Assembly (NCBI GenBank): GCA_030770545.1
Contig: CM061106.1
Span: forward strand, 13,875,001-13,939,000
Source: Macropodus opercularis
Taxonomy: Eukaryota > Chordata > Actinopteri > Anabantiformes > Osphronemidae
Reading direction: 5' to 3'
Length of the DNA: 64,000 nt
Shown: piece by piece, positions 10,450-21,296 of the stretch
Layout of the letters: each line of letters begins with the position of its first letter
Position numbering within the stretch: the first letter of the stretch is position 1
Program-made: the position numbers and the translations under genes
Notes under the pieces: model-generated
Databases searched by the model: none
What the model was told of the DNA's origin: nothing
Seen by the model: the letters and a program-made list of their open reading frames with translations, nothing else

Positions 10450-13290
10450 CCCTAAATCTCCTCTCTTGTCGACATAATATATTTGCAGCAAAGGGGAGCA
10501 AGATGGCTACACTACGCAGCGCCATGACCGAACAGCAGACCCCGGCAAGAGCAGAGGTGGGGGGCTGTGTGTGTACGTGAACAACAGCTAGTGTACTAAC
10601 ACAGTGGCTATAGACAGTCACTGTTCACATAGAATATCTGACTGTCAGATGCCGACCCTTTTACCTCCCAAGGGAGTTTACTGTAGTCATGGTCACGGCT
10701 GTGTACATACCACCGGATGCTAATGCTAAGTCAGCTATCGGACTCCTGCATTCAAGCATTAGCTGTTGCAATCCAGTCCTCAGAGCTCTGAGGGCTCCAG
10801 GTTTTCTGTTTGTCTTGTGACGTCATGTTCTCCCTCTGTGCTCCTCCCCTGTAATTAGTGGTTACACCTGTGTTTAATTTCCTGTTTGGTTCTGTATTTA
10901 AGCCTGCCCTCTTGTTTCTGTCCTTGTCGGTCCGTCGTCGTTATGTGATGTTGTTGCTGCCCGTGGTTCCTGTGTCATGTGAGTTTTTTTTTTGGAATTT
11001 GTCAAGTCATGTCATGTCATTTGAGTTATAGTCAAGCCAAGCCATGCCATTTGTGCTACTAATAAAGCCTAGTCAAGTCACATCCTAGTCTGAGTCTGCA
11101 TTTGGGTCCACCTACTACCACCACACCAGCAGCAATTGTCACATTAGCAACAAGCAGAGCATGTACCCTGACGCTGTGCAGATAGCAGAAGACTTTAACC
11201 ATGCGGACTTAAAGGCAGCGCTCCCTAAGTTCCACCAGCACGTAAAGTGCGCTACTAGGGGAGTGAAGACTTTGGACAAGGTCTACTCCAACATCAAACT
11301 GGGCTACAGGGCCAGACCACTACCACACCTGGGCCAGTCTGACCATCTGTCCCTGCTGCTCATTCCTGCATATGCCCCCATCAAGAAAACGGCTCCCACC
11401 ATCACAAAGACTGTTGCCACATGGCCAGATGGTGCCTCCCAGCAGCTGCAGGACTGCTTTGACAGAACCAACTGGGAGATCTTTGAACATCAGGACCTGG
11501 AGATGTTCACAGACAGTCCTGTGCTACATCAAGAACTGCATAGACACGGTCACAGTGGACAAACGCATCCGGGTCTCCCCCAACCAGAAGCCCTGGATGA
11601 CCCGGAAGGTCCAGCAGCTGCTGAGGAAGAGGAACAACGCCTACAGGTCCGGCAACAGAGATCTCTACAGCGCAGCCCAAGCCAACTTGAAGAGAGGTAT
11701 CAGAAAGGCCAAAGCAGACTACAGGAGGAGGATTGAGGGCCACCTGGACAGTAACAGGGCGTCCAGCATCTCACCAACTACAGGACCAACGTCAAAGCTG
11801 CTGCAGGTGACCTCACATTAGCAGAGGAACTGAATATCTTCTTTGCTCGCTTTGAAGTTTCTGCACCAGAGGCGGCGCAGCTACACCACACGGTGCACAG
11901 CAGCACGATCCTCAGTCTGGACCAACACGAGGTGAGACGCACCCTGCGAGCCGTCAACCCGAGGAAGGCGACTGGTCCTGATGGCGTCCCAGGACGTGTG
12001 CTGAGGGACTGTGCAGACGAGCTGACTGAGGTCTTCACAAAGATCTTCAACCGGTCCCTGGCACAGTCCACTGTCCCACCCTGCCTGAAGTCCTCCACCA
12101 TAGTCCCCCTGCTCAAGAAGCCCCACATCTCCAGCCTCAATGACTACAGATCAGTGGCGCTGACCCCAGTGGTGACGAAAACTGGTCACAGCAAGCCTGC
12201 CCTCAAGACTCGACCCACACCAGTTTGCCTACAAAGCTGGAGGACCTGAGGCTCCCACATTCAACCTGCATGTGGATCAGCAGCTTCCTCTCTGGTCGCA
12301 GACAGAGAGTCAGAGTAGGCCACCACACATCCACGGCCCTAAGCCTCAGCACCGGCTCCCCCCAGGGCTGTGTGCTGAGTCCGCTGCTCTACTCGCTCTA
12401 CACACACGACTGCACCCCTGTCCATCACTGCAACACCATAATAAAATTTGCAGACGACACTACAGTGGTGGGGCTCATCTCTGACGGGGACGAGTCTGCC
12501 TACAGAGGCGAGGTGGAGCAACTATCGACGTGGTGTACGACCAACAACCTTCTCCTCAACATCTCAAAAACAAAAGAACTCATAATAGACTTCAGGAGGA
12601 GAAAGACAGACGTTCCACCATTACTCATCGGCAGGGACTGTGTGGTGGCAGACTTCCGCTTCCTAGGAGTCCACATTGAGCAGAGTCTGACCTGGAGAGC
12701 AAACACCTCTGAGCTGCTGAAAAAGGCCCAGCAGAGACTGTACTTCCTGAGGATACTCAGGAAGAGCAACATCACACAAAGACTGTTGGTGTCCTTCTAC
12801 AGAACCACCATAGAAAGTATACTAACATACGGCATCTGTATTTGGTTCACCAGCTGCACAGCAGCTCAGAGGAAAGCTCTCCAAGGCGTCATCAACACTG
12901 CACAGAAGATTGTTGGCTGCTCTCTCCCCACACTGGAAAACCTACACAGCTCCCGTTGCTTCAGGAAAGCACAGGACATTATAAAAGACACTTCACACCC
13001 AGGCCACTCCCTGTTCGAACTGTTGCCTTCAGGCAGACGGTTCAGACTATGTAGAGCGAGGACAAACAGACTTCAGCACAGTTGCTATCCCACTTTAATA
13101 TCCGCTCTGAACGCTGCTGAAAAATAATGCTGGATCGATGCAATGTACGATGTTTGTGTGGGTTTTTAGGTGTTTTTTATTCTTATTTATTGTTTTAGTT
13201 GTTTTTTTAAACCTCGTATGAATGATGCAATGACTGGAGAGCACTTTTTAAATTTCATTGTACAGGTGACAATGACAATAAACTATCTAT
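10450..13290 (+). mobile_element. 5'-truncated LINE (CR1/L2/Rex1-like), degenerate
   Basis: Starts inside an AP-endonuclease domain (GLCVYV-like sequence near 10565). After a solo-LTR interruption it resumes with the EDFNHADLKAALPKFHQHVK and SDHLSLLL endonuclease motifs (11161-11360). Reverse transcriptase follows: NPRKATGPDGVPGRVLRDCA (11958 on), a frame break near 12225, then GSPQGCVLSPLLYSLYTHDC, the catalytic FADDTTVV at about 12450, and a C-terminal part ending ALNAAEK at 13127. The 3' end near 13290 reads CAATGACAATAAACTATC. The frame is broken at least twice, so this copy is inactive. Clade assignment is by resemblance to common fish LINEs only. Confidence 0.85.
10764..11143 (+). mobile_element. 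Solo LTR (family S), inserted in the LINE
   Basis: Runs from TGTTGCAATCC to AATTGTCACA (TG...CA ends, 380 bp) and is flanked by the exact 5-bp target duplication TTAGC (10759-10763 and 11144-11148). It contains TATTTAAG (TATA-like) and AATAAAG (polyadenylation-like). LINE endonuclease sequence resumes immediately after. Its internal layout resembles the solo LTRs at 46443, 53033 and 58666. Confidence 0.85.
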
Positions 13291-14099
13291 TGTTCACTGC
13301 GGTTTCAACAAACAACTGTAATGACATTTTATATAATTACTTCTTGTCCTAAAACATTCATTTCCTATTTTCATTGCAATAGGTTTCTCATTAAAAATTG
13401 CATTGGACAATTTTCAGGTGTTGAGTTCAGAATGAAATCATCAATTTTAACAAGTTTTTTTTAATAGTTAAATTAAATAAATACTGTAACTGGCAAGAAA
13501 AAAAAAAATTTGCTAAATTTTTTTTTAGTAAAAAAGAAAAACATTAGATAATAGGTACAGTAGCAATATTCGTCAGCCACAATAATATGAGCAGCTATCG
13601 TCATAGCACCATGAAAACTAATAATTGGTGATAACTGTGATTGCAGTTTAAATTATAACATGTGACAGACAAATCAATTTAATGTAGAGTAATTAAAATG
13701 AGGCAACACTTTTAATTTCTAAAAGGACAGTCTGCTAAACTGGTAGATCAGTAACTAGAACCAACTTGTCCTGATGTTCACAGAATAAATCTCCATAGAG
13801 ATTTAATTTAACTTCCTTCATTCTACTTTTGTGAAACCGGGTCGGGGTTAAATTAAGGGTACGGTCAGGATAAGAGTTTAATCACAATACACAATAAATA
13901 TGCATGGTAACAAGGCCTTCACTGATCCTGCTTTTGTGAAACTAAAGACAAATTCAACAACAACACGGGGAAAAACTTGGCTTAATCCGTGATCTTGGTT
14001 TTGTGCAACTGCTCTCAGGACCAGAACGAAAACCAAACCCACAACAGATGCTGATAAACAAGCTGTTACATATTATGCTGCGACTAAGACTAAAACTAG
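13291..14099. other. AT-rich intergenic sequence
   Basis: No gene recognised. It has poly-A and poly-T runs near 13498-13530 and a weakly repeated phrase (TTTTGTGAAAC near 13826 and 13932, TTTTGTGCAAC near 13998). Confidence 0.4.
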
Positions 14100-15020
14100 A
14101 GAGACGCTGGGAAGACTGGAATTGGAAAAAGTGCCAGTGGAAACACGATACTGGGTCGAAAGGCTTTTGATTCAAAGTTCTCTGCTCAGTCTATGACTGT
14201 AAACTGTAAAAAGGCAGAAGGTTTTGTCTGTGGGCAGATGGTTGCTGTCGTTGACACCCCAGGTCTGTTTGACACCAGATATGACAAAGATAAAACCACC
14301 AGAGATCTGAGTCAGTGCATCTTCTACGCTGCTCCTGGACCCCACGTCTTCCTGGTGGTCGTCAGGTTGGGAAGGTTCACTGAAGAGGAAAAGAAGTCGG
14401 TCGAGAAGATTCAAGAAATCTTTGGTCCGGATGCAGACAAATACAGTTTGGTTCTATTTACTGGTGGTGATCAGCTTGAAGGATCCATTGAAGAATTCAT
14501 GGATGAATGTTCAGAGCTTCAAGAACTTGTGTCCAGATGTAACAACCAGTATCACGTCTTCAATAATAAGACAGACGATCGCTCTCAGGTTGATGAGCTG
14601 CTGCAGAAGATCAGAGACATAGTGATGGAAAACGGAGGAAGTCACTACACCAACGAGATGTTTCAAGAGGCAGAGAGAGCGATTGAAGAGAAGAAACAAC
14701 AGATCCTGAAAGAGAAGGTAGAGAAAATACGCAGAGAACGAGAGGAAATAGAGAAAAAACTCCAGGAAAAATATGAGGAACAGATGAAGAAAATACAAGA
14801 AGAGGGAAACGTCAAGATGACTGACATGTTGAATGAATTAAAGGAGGAACATGACAGAGAGCTGAGGGAGGAAAAAGAAAAGTTGCAGACCATGTATGAA
14901 ACTAAGGCCAGACAGGAATCTGAGGAGTTAAATCCATTTTTTCCTCTGATTCAGCTTGGCAAATGGATAACTGGTGGACTGGAGTTATTGGGCAAAGAAG
15001 TAACAAGCCGCTTCAAATAG
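14100..15020 (+). CDS. GIMAP/AIG1-family GTPase (5' end not resolved)
   Basis: An AIG1-type G domain is encoded from 14100. The P-loop GKTGIGKS (14109-14132) is followed by the switch region, G3 motif DTPG (14253-14264), LFTGGDQL in the position of the GIMAP conserved box, then a long charged coiled coil (about 14655-14920: EEKKQQILKEKVEKIRRERE) and a short C terminus ending at 15020. GIMAPs are immune-associated GTP-binding proteins of lymphocytes and are heavily expanded in fish. An in-frame TAG at 14097 lies just before the P-loop, and the usual hydrophobic beta-strand before GKTG is not visible, so the frame must begin by splicing (an acceptor-like CTAG ends at 14099) or the gene has lost its 5' end. 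The first ATG in frame (14193) would omit the P-loop and is unlikely to be the true start. It is a possible pseudogene. Confidence 0.8.
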   Translation, partial: RDAGKTGIGKSASGNTILGRKAFDSKFSAQSMTVNCKKAEGFVCGQMVAVVDTPGLFDTRYDKDKTTRDLSQCIFYAAPGPHVFLVVVRLGRFTEEEKKSVEKIQEIFGPDADKYSLVLFTGGDQLEGSIEEFMDECSELQELVSRCNNQYHVFNNKTDDRSQVDELLQKIRDIVMENGGSHYTNEMFQEAERAIEEKKQQILKEKVEKIRREREEIEKKLQEKYEEQMKKIQEEGNVKMTDMLNELKEEHDRELREEKEKLQTMYETKARQESEELNPFFPLIQLGKWITGGLELLGKEVTSRFK

Positions 15021-16212
15021 TGAGTGGTTCTAAATTCAGTTTGTTTATCTCCTCAGGTCAAATAAAATACTGAATCCACAGAACCGTGAAGTTGTTGTGT
15101 GAATAAACAAGCTGTTATGTGTTAGTTTGTTGTCCTGATTAGTTGACAAATAAACAACTTTATTGTGTTTTAGTTCATGCATTTAATCCCTTTGTGACTT
15201 ATGCCATGTTTTACATTGAATTCCTGTTACATTTGTCTGTCAGATGGTAAATTGATACATTATTGGATTGTATTAACAGCATTGTCTTGTGTTTCACTAA
15301 TGATTTTGACTGTGAAGACTAGAACGTGTTTATGTGCTAAGATGAACTAAAATAAAAGAGGTATTCAAATTATATTAAATATTGAGTCTGTTGTCAAAGA
15401 TGTTCCAGCTCAGAAGAATTCAATCAGACACATCAATAAGGTTCAAATAATTAAACATGAATTTATCTCCAATGGTGAGATGAGAAATATGCAAAGGCAG
15501 GTGAACAAAGTCACCTCAAAGGATGGAGCCTGGCACAGAACGTCTCAACTCCTCTATCCAGGGAGTGGGTTTTAAACCCTCAACCTGCGTCAGTCGAAGG
15601 TGAATATTTCATCCTGATTTGGATGAAATAGCTGAAACTGACAAAGCGATTACCAAGACAGTTTGTGAATTGTTTTGTCCAACAAGCCAGATTGTCCTCT
15701 GGGCGCTGCCAAGGCCAGCGAGTGTCCAGCACAACCAGATTCCCTGAAACTAAACGACTGTAACATACGTAACAACAACCAGACACACAACTATATTGTA
15801 CGCAAACAACACAAATTGGATTCAAGCTGCATCATGTGCTTCTCTGCGTCTCTGGGCACAAACCACAGCTAAGGATGTGTCGACACGTGATGTTGTAGTT
15901 TGGCGTCATCTGCTGGTGAACTCGTAACATTAATTTCAGGGCAGCATCATGAACCTGAGGCTCTAGTTGAGCACAGAAAACAAAGATTAATTATGTTTTA
16001 GAAATTATTACTTATACACAATTTACAAAACATAAATCACTAAACACTTCTGACATTGTGTCATGTTGCAAAACCGCAAACATTAGCAGAAAAATGTGAA
16101 CATGACATCAACACAGCAGTCAACAGTTACACACAACTGGACACAGTTGTTTCTACTGACCAATAATTTAGGACACAAGTCAGAAGAACCCAACAAGTGG
16201 AGACGCCCCCAG
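15021..16212. other. 3' flank of the GIMAP gene and unclassified intergenic
   Basis: AATAAA signals lie near 15062 and 15149, suitable for the GIMAP transcript. From about 15400 no gene is recognised. Confidence 0.4.
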
Positions 16213-16470
16213 TGTAGGAAGGAGCGATGCCACAGATCCTTCATCCACTGCTGTTAGACTCTACAACCAACCAGTCTAACAGCCACCGTGCAGATCATCT
16301 GCTGTAGTTGATCTGGGACTTTATGTTCAGTGTCTGGTATTTGGAACAGTTGGGAATTTGCATAATGGGTCATTTTCTTTGCTCACTTTCATTCTTTTGC
16401 ACCTTAATATTTTTTTGTAGCTGTTGTAACGATTGAATTTCCACAATGTGGGATCAATAAAGAATTATCT
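16213..16470 (+). mobile_element. LINE 3'-end fragment
   Basis: Closely matches 54080-54330 in this window (GATCCTTCATCCACTGCTGT, CAGATCATCTGCTGTAGTTG, GTGTCTGGTATTTGGAACAG) and ends GTGGGATCAATAAAG, a 3' end seen on many fish LINEs. The coding end is just visible at the left edge. No reverse transcriptase remains. Confidence 0.65.
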
Positions 16471-16701
16471 TATGTTAGAGCAAGCTTTTAATTGTAGCCA
16501 ATCAGTAAACTGTAATCTAAATACTGACTCAATTATATAATATTAATACTAAAAGCATGTCTTAATGTTAATTAAATTTTAATACTAACAGTGGAGGAAA
16601 ATCTACTTCTATAGAGGAAGAAACCTCCAGCAGAGCCAGGCTCAGTGTGGGTGAACGTCTGCCTTGACCGGTTTGAGTGAAGGGATAGAGAAGAGAGAAA
16701 A

Positions 16702-16757
16702 GAACAACAACAACAACAACAAGCAGCAGCAACAACAACAACAACAACAACAAAACA
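16702..16757. repeat. (CAA)n microsatellite
   Basis: Imperfect CAA/CAG trinucleotide run. It produces spurious hydrophobic open frames on the other strand. Confidence 0.9.
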
Positions 16758-17780
16758 AGCAGCAACAGACTTAGGCAGGATGGTTGGACCAGCAGCTGAA
16801 CACTGAGACACACTACTCTGAGTCTGATGATACCTGTAGATGAGGATAGAGAGAGACAGAAAGAGAGAAACACAACTAGGAGAGAAAAGAGACAAAGTTA
16901 GTCACATCATCCACTTGTTGTAATAAGTGGAGTCAGTTGGAACTGACTAAAATACAGAATGGACTCAAATACAGATTTTATTCTTTACTCCCAACTGCTT
17001 CCTCTGTCTTTTCTGTAACGTTTAATGTCATCTGAACTAAAATCTAATGGTTCAGTTCATCAGTGGTTGGCTGCAGACTCTGCTTCAGTCTTTTAGGCCT
17101 GTTTGATCCAAGCTGCACTGTTTGGATGTTATTGGTTTTTTTAATGACCTTGAACGCTCTACTGTAAATCTTTGTCCATATGGGTAAAGTCAGCATGTTT
17201 TCTATTTCATCTCTCTTTCAAATCCCAGGTCTCATGACCTGCTGACCATAGAAGCACATGGACACACAAAGAATCTAGTCACAACAAGATCTGACTCTGA
17301 AGCTGTAGCTGTAGCTGTAGTGAAACTATGGACCAGGTCCAGGAAAACCTTCATCACATTTACCAGAAGGTGAATGAATCCAGTTTTGTGTCAGTCAAAG
17401 ATCACTGAGCTGTTTGAACAGAAATTTGCTCTTTGGTCTTTACTCCGTCATCTAGTTGTTGACAGTGTCTGTGGAGTCCAGAAACAGAGTTAGGGTTAGT
17501 CATGAATGTTTTTATTTCACTCAGTCATGTTGTGTTTGTTTCAGAAGATTATCAGTGTAGTTATTGAAGCTGTTTTCTCAGGAACATGCAGCTGAAAACG
17601 TCACAATGTCTGACTCCCTTCATTAAACGTCCATAGAGTCATGTAGTTAGAATGTGTTTTAGAATTTAATGTTCATGTTCTTCACCTGTTAACAGTGTTT
17701 CGCAGAAGCTTAAGGACACACTGTGCCAACCATCCAGCAAGTGGTGGTGCAGTGGAAAGAGGAAATAGACTCTAAAAACA
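16758..17780. other. Intergenic, no supported gene
   Basis: Unique-looking sequence. A 14-codon ATG-to-donor stretch at 17328-17369 (ending AGAAG|GTGAAT) could be a small first exon, but nothing downstream joins to it convincingly. Confidence 0.4.
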
Positions 17781-17789
17781 AAACTTAAA

Positions 17790-18927
17790 AATTAATGGCT
17801 GAAACGAAGCTTTCATGGCTTAAAGTTTTACCGTTGGCCGTTGTGGGGTCGTCCAGATAAAGCAACTGGACTTTCTCCTTATGAGATTCTGTCGGGGCAA
17901 CCTATGCGAATGACCAACACACCTTTTCCTCAAAATAAATTAACCTTAACAGGGATGGATGACGATATGATGAAGTACTGTTGTGCACTTAACCAGAGTC
18001 TTAAGCTCATCTTTCCCAAGGTTAAAGCAGCCGTCCCTGTGCCTGCAGTTGGTCACTACTCAACATCCAGCCTGGGGATTGGATCGTGGTGAAGAATCTC
18101 AGACGGCACCAGCCCCGGTGGACAGGACTGTACCAAGTGCAGTCCTGATTCCTGAGAGGGACACGTGGATCAATGCGGCCCACTGCAAAGGGTTAGGGTT
18201 AAATTTAGAGATCTTCATCTATTAGCGGCCAATGATAAATCACACAGATTAACATTACTCAAACATGAAATGGCCCTTGATTATCTTTTAGCTAAATCTG
18301 GAGGTATGTGCCTAACTTTATATTTAACAGGAGATGCTTGTGTCAATCTCATTCCAGATAATTCCGATAATATCACAGCACTAGAAAAAAAAATCTGAGA
18401 TGCATTTATTCCCCACGAATCTGCAGGTTTTAGTTTTAACAAATGGCTGGTAGACCAATTTGGTCTTTGCAGGTATTGTACAAATTTTGATTCCTATTTT
18501 TATGGTTTTTGGAATTAACTGTTGCCTTTTCATTTCAATGGATAGATGGAGCGATTGGAAGAGAACACACATCTAGATGTTAAAATACCAATCAACTCAA
18601 TAGAAACAACTGTGAATCCCATATCTGAATGGGCTCCAGGAAACCCTTTCATCAAAAGCGATGTGGAAAAATAGATCACATGAGTCACTAATGGTAACCT
18701 TTATCTTTTATTTTATTTTGTATTTTTTGTTTTGTTTAAAATAATAATGATATTTGTATTTTTTTACTTTTGATATGTTTTATATTTTTATTTCTTTATA
18801 TAGCTATGCTGGCTATTTTATACTGTAATAATAGTTTTACATAACTACAAAATATTATTATCACTAATATTACTATATTTTTCTTTTTTTTTAATTGTGT
18901 TGACACTTGACGTCAAAAGGGAGGATA
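17790..18927 (+). pseudogene. Endogenous retrovirus 3' remnant (integrase C-term and env TM)
   Basis: A retroviral integrase C-terminal segment is readable (TGLSPYEILSGQPMRMTN near 17860), followed in shifted frames by a GDWIVVKN-like stretch. After a deletion there is a fragment resembling a retroviral transmembrane envelope subunit (KHEMALDYLLAKSGGMC near 18270). Frames are broken by several stops and shifts, and most of pol and env is absent. The segment ends in a purine tract AAAAGGGAGGATA (18915-18927) directly before an LTR, as expected for a polypurine tract. It is a dead fragment of gammaretrovirus-like or epsilonretrovirus-like ancestry; the genus is not decidable here. Confidence 0.75.
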
Positions 18928-19334
18928 TGTGGGAGAAAAATTTAAAAATGGGAACCAACATTTGTGTTTGCTAATAACAGAGCTTTGATGTTTCACGGGA
19001 AAGAGGAAACAAGAAGTTAAGGAAAAGGTTCATTCATGTGGTAGTTGTTGATTCAACAGTAATTACCTGGGGTTTGTCTGATGCCCAAATGGAATAAACA
19101 TTTAGATAAGCAAGGCCACGAGAATGCTACACCATGTAATGTGGGTAAACTCTGTCTCAGTACATAAGAAGCTCTTGATCGAACACTCATCAGAAGCCTG
19201 CTGAAGTAACTGCTGCTTCTCCATGTCAACATGTAAATTAAACAGACGATTAATCACATTTTACAGGTTTTGATTCTTCCTGAATTCTTTTCAGAATGAG
19301 CAACTCTCAGATTAATGTAAAAGATTTTTCCACA
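18928..19334 (+). mobile_element. 3' LTR of the retrovirus remnant (family E)
   Basis: Begins TGTGGGAGAAA directly after the polypurine tract and ends TTTTTCCACA, giving a 5-bp terminal inverted repeat TGTGG/CCACA over 407 bp. A second copy of the same LTR stands alone at 35237-35590, sharing the start, the GGTTTTGATTC block and the end. Confidence 0.8.
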
Positions 19335-20274
19335 ACGTGTTAGCAGCAGCCAAAGAAAATGAAGAGAGAATGAAAAGCTCTGATTGGCTGTGGGTTTGAG
19401 CATCAAGTCTCATTTTTCATCTTGTGATACATATGACTTAATCGGAGTCCATAGCAACTGATGTAATACGTAGGATTCCCACAATATATAGAGAATGTCT
19501 GCATTAAAAATCTACATACATTCTATACAACAACCTGTATTATAGCGAGGGAGCAATAGGTGAACCGTGATATAGCAGAATATTACTGTACTGCTGTGGA
19601 ATGAAGACTGATTTTCAAGAAAACACTTTCAGCTCATTTTTATTTACTGTTAACAGAACAGTACCAACAATTGTGTCTCAACAGGTCGTAGGTAGGTAGG
19701 TCACCTGTACAGCGTCTGGTTGTTGGTTGTGTTGTCACTTCTTTTCTAAACACTGCATCCATGTTGTTGAGACGCTTTCATTACATCATTTGATGACAGT
19801 TACATTCAAAATAAAAAAATGCTAAAAAAAAAACAACAACAATTAAACATGATGCAAGTCTGTAGTAAATAAGACAAAGTCAAATTACACTGACTAGAGT
19901 GAAAACAAAGATAATCACTGTGAGTGAGTTGGTTCATCTGGAGGCTCGTTGGAGATGAGTTCTGCTCAGGTTCCATCAGCGATAATCACTGCCTGCTGGT
20001 TAGTTTTCTGGCCACTTTGATACGTCATACGTACATAGGCAGCCATGATCTCACGAGGTCAAAGCAGCAGATGTTTCCAGCGACTGCAGAACCTCAGGTG
20101 ATGAAGCGAAACGCCTGGCTCTCACTTTATCTAGGATCTGATTGGTTCAGGTGTTGGATCAACAGTGTGATGTTTCATAGAACAGGGTGTGATTGTTCTT
20201 GACTTTCTGCACAGACGACAGCTTTAATGCTGGAAAGTTAGAAACCATCTGACCTGACCATCGTTTCGTTTCGT
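19335..20274. other. Intergenic, no gene
   Basis: No gene recognised. A short GTAGGTAGGTAGG run lies near 19688. Confidence 0.4.
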
Positions 20275-20384
20275 TTAGTCTCTGGCTCTACAACTAAGGT
20301 TCATCTTTGGTTAGGGTTAGTTAATTGTTTAGTCTCGGGTTCTACAACTGAGGTTCATCTCTGGTTAGGGTTAGTTAATTGTTG
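20275..20384. repeat. Two-copy 53-bp tandem duplication with TTAGGG-like core
   Basis: Units starting at 20275 and 20328 both read TTTAGTCTC then CTACAACT and GGTTAGGGTTAGTTAATTGT. It sits about 115 bp beyond the zinc-finger stop codon. Confidence 0.75.
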
Positions 20385-20498
20385 ATGCTGCGCTGCCGGA
20401 TATGATGTTAGCTGATGTTTCTCCACTGTTTGAATGTTTTGACAAATACGTTGATATGTTTGTAAATTCCTTAAGCGAGAGAATGCTTTTCCACACTG

Positions 20499-21296
20499 TT
20501 AACATGAGTAAGGTTTCTCTTTGGTGTGAATACGTTGATGTGTCCGTAAACAGCTGTGGTCAGAGAATGCTTTTTCACACCTTTCACACCAATAAGGTTT
20601 GTCTCCAGTGTGAGCACGTTGATGTGTTTGTAAACTCTTGAGGTGAGAGAATGCTTTTCCACACTGGTCACATGAGTAAGGTTTCTCTCCAGTGTGAACA
20701 CGTTGGTGTGTCAGTAAGTTGCTGCGCTGAGAAAACGCTTTTCCACAACTTTCACACCAATAAGGTTTCTCTCCAGTGTGAGCACGTTGATGTGTTCGTA
20801 AACTCTTGAGGTGAGAGAATGCTTTCCCACACTGTTCACATGAGTAAGGTTTCTCTCCGGTGTGAATACGTTGATGTTTCTGTAAGTTATTGTTGTGAGA
20901 AAACACTTTTCCACATTGATCACATGAGTAAGGTTTCTCTCCAGTGTGAATACGTTGATGTGTCCGTAAGTGACTGTTACGAGAAAACCCTTTCCCACAC
21001 TGGTCACATGAGTAAGGTTTCTCCCCGGTGTGAATACGTAGATGTGCCCGTAAGTGACTGCTGCAGGAGAACACTTGTCCACACTGATCACATGAGTAAG
21101 GTTTGTCTCCAGTATGAATACGCTGATGTCTCCGTAAGTGACTGTTGCAAGAGAACGCTTTTCCACACTGGTCACAGCCGTATGGTTTCTCACCAGAGTG
21201 AACCACCTGTTGCTTCTTTAGCTCTGATGGTCTGGTGAAGGCTTGGTCACATTGCTGACAGAGATGCAGCCTTGAAGTCCTTCTTCCTCTGGGTTT
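20499..21296 (-). CDS. C2H2 zinc-finger protein, finger-coding exon
   Basis: The minus strand encodes eight consecutive canonical C2H2 fingers with TGEKPY-type linkers (C-X2-C-X12-H-X3-H, 84-bp period), preceded by one degenerate finger in which the first zinc-binding histidine is Gln (LKKQQVVH). Such arrays bind DNA in the nucleus and usually repress transcription. The exon follows an acceptor CTTTAG at 21297-21298 and begins in phase 0 with KPRGRRTS. The frame stops at TAA 20499-20501, immediately after the first cysteine of a ninth finger. The remains of that finger continue downstream in the same frame, with its histidines also altered, so the C terminus has been trimmed. The likely first exon is at 24810-24971. 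No KRAB or BTB domain is seen. The family call is certain. The individual gene is not identifiable. Confidence 0.88.
   Translation of the reverse strand, partial: KPRGRRTSRLHLCQQCDQAFTRPSELKKQQVVHSGEKPYGCDQCGKAFSCNSHLRRHQRIHTGDKPYSCDQCGQVFSCSSHLRAHLRIHTGEKPYSCDQCGKGFSRNSHLRTHQRIHTGEKPYSCDQCGKVFSHNNNLQKHQRIHTGEKPYSCEQCGKAFSHLKSLRTHQRAHTGEKPYWCESCGKAFSQRSNLLTHQRVHTGEKPYSCDQCGKAFSHLKSLQTHQRAHTGDKPYWCERCEKAFSDHSCLRTHQRIHTKEKPYSC

Noticed and set aside
16568..16895. Leucine/valine- and cysteine-run proteins on the minus strand
   Set aside because: They are translations of the (CAA)n microsatellite in different frames.
17328..17369. Possible 14-codon first exon (MDQVQENLHHIYQK) with donor GTGAAT
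   Set aside because: No downstream exon in matching phase; ERV sequence follows. Too short to support alone.
20402..21238. Open frames antisense to, or in a shifted frame of, the zinc-finger exon
   Set aside because: They show an 84-bp periodicity and are shadows of the C2H2 fingers.
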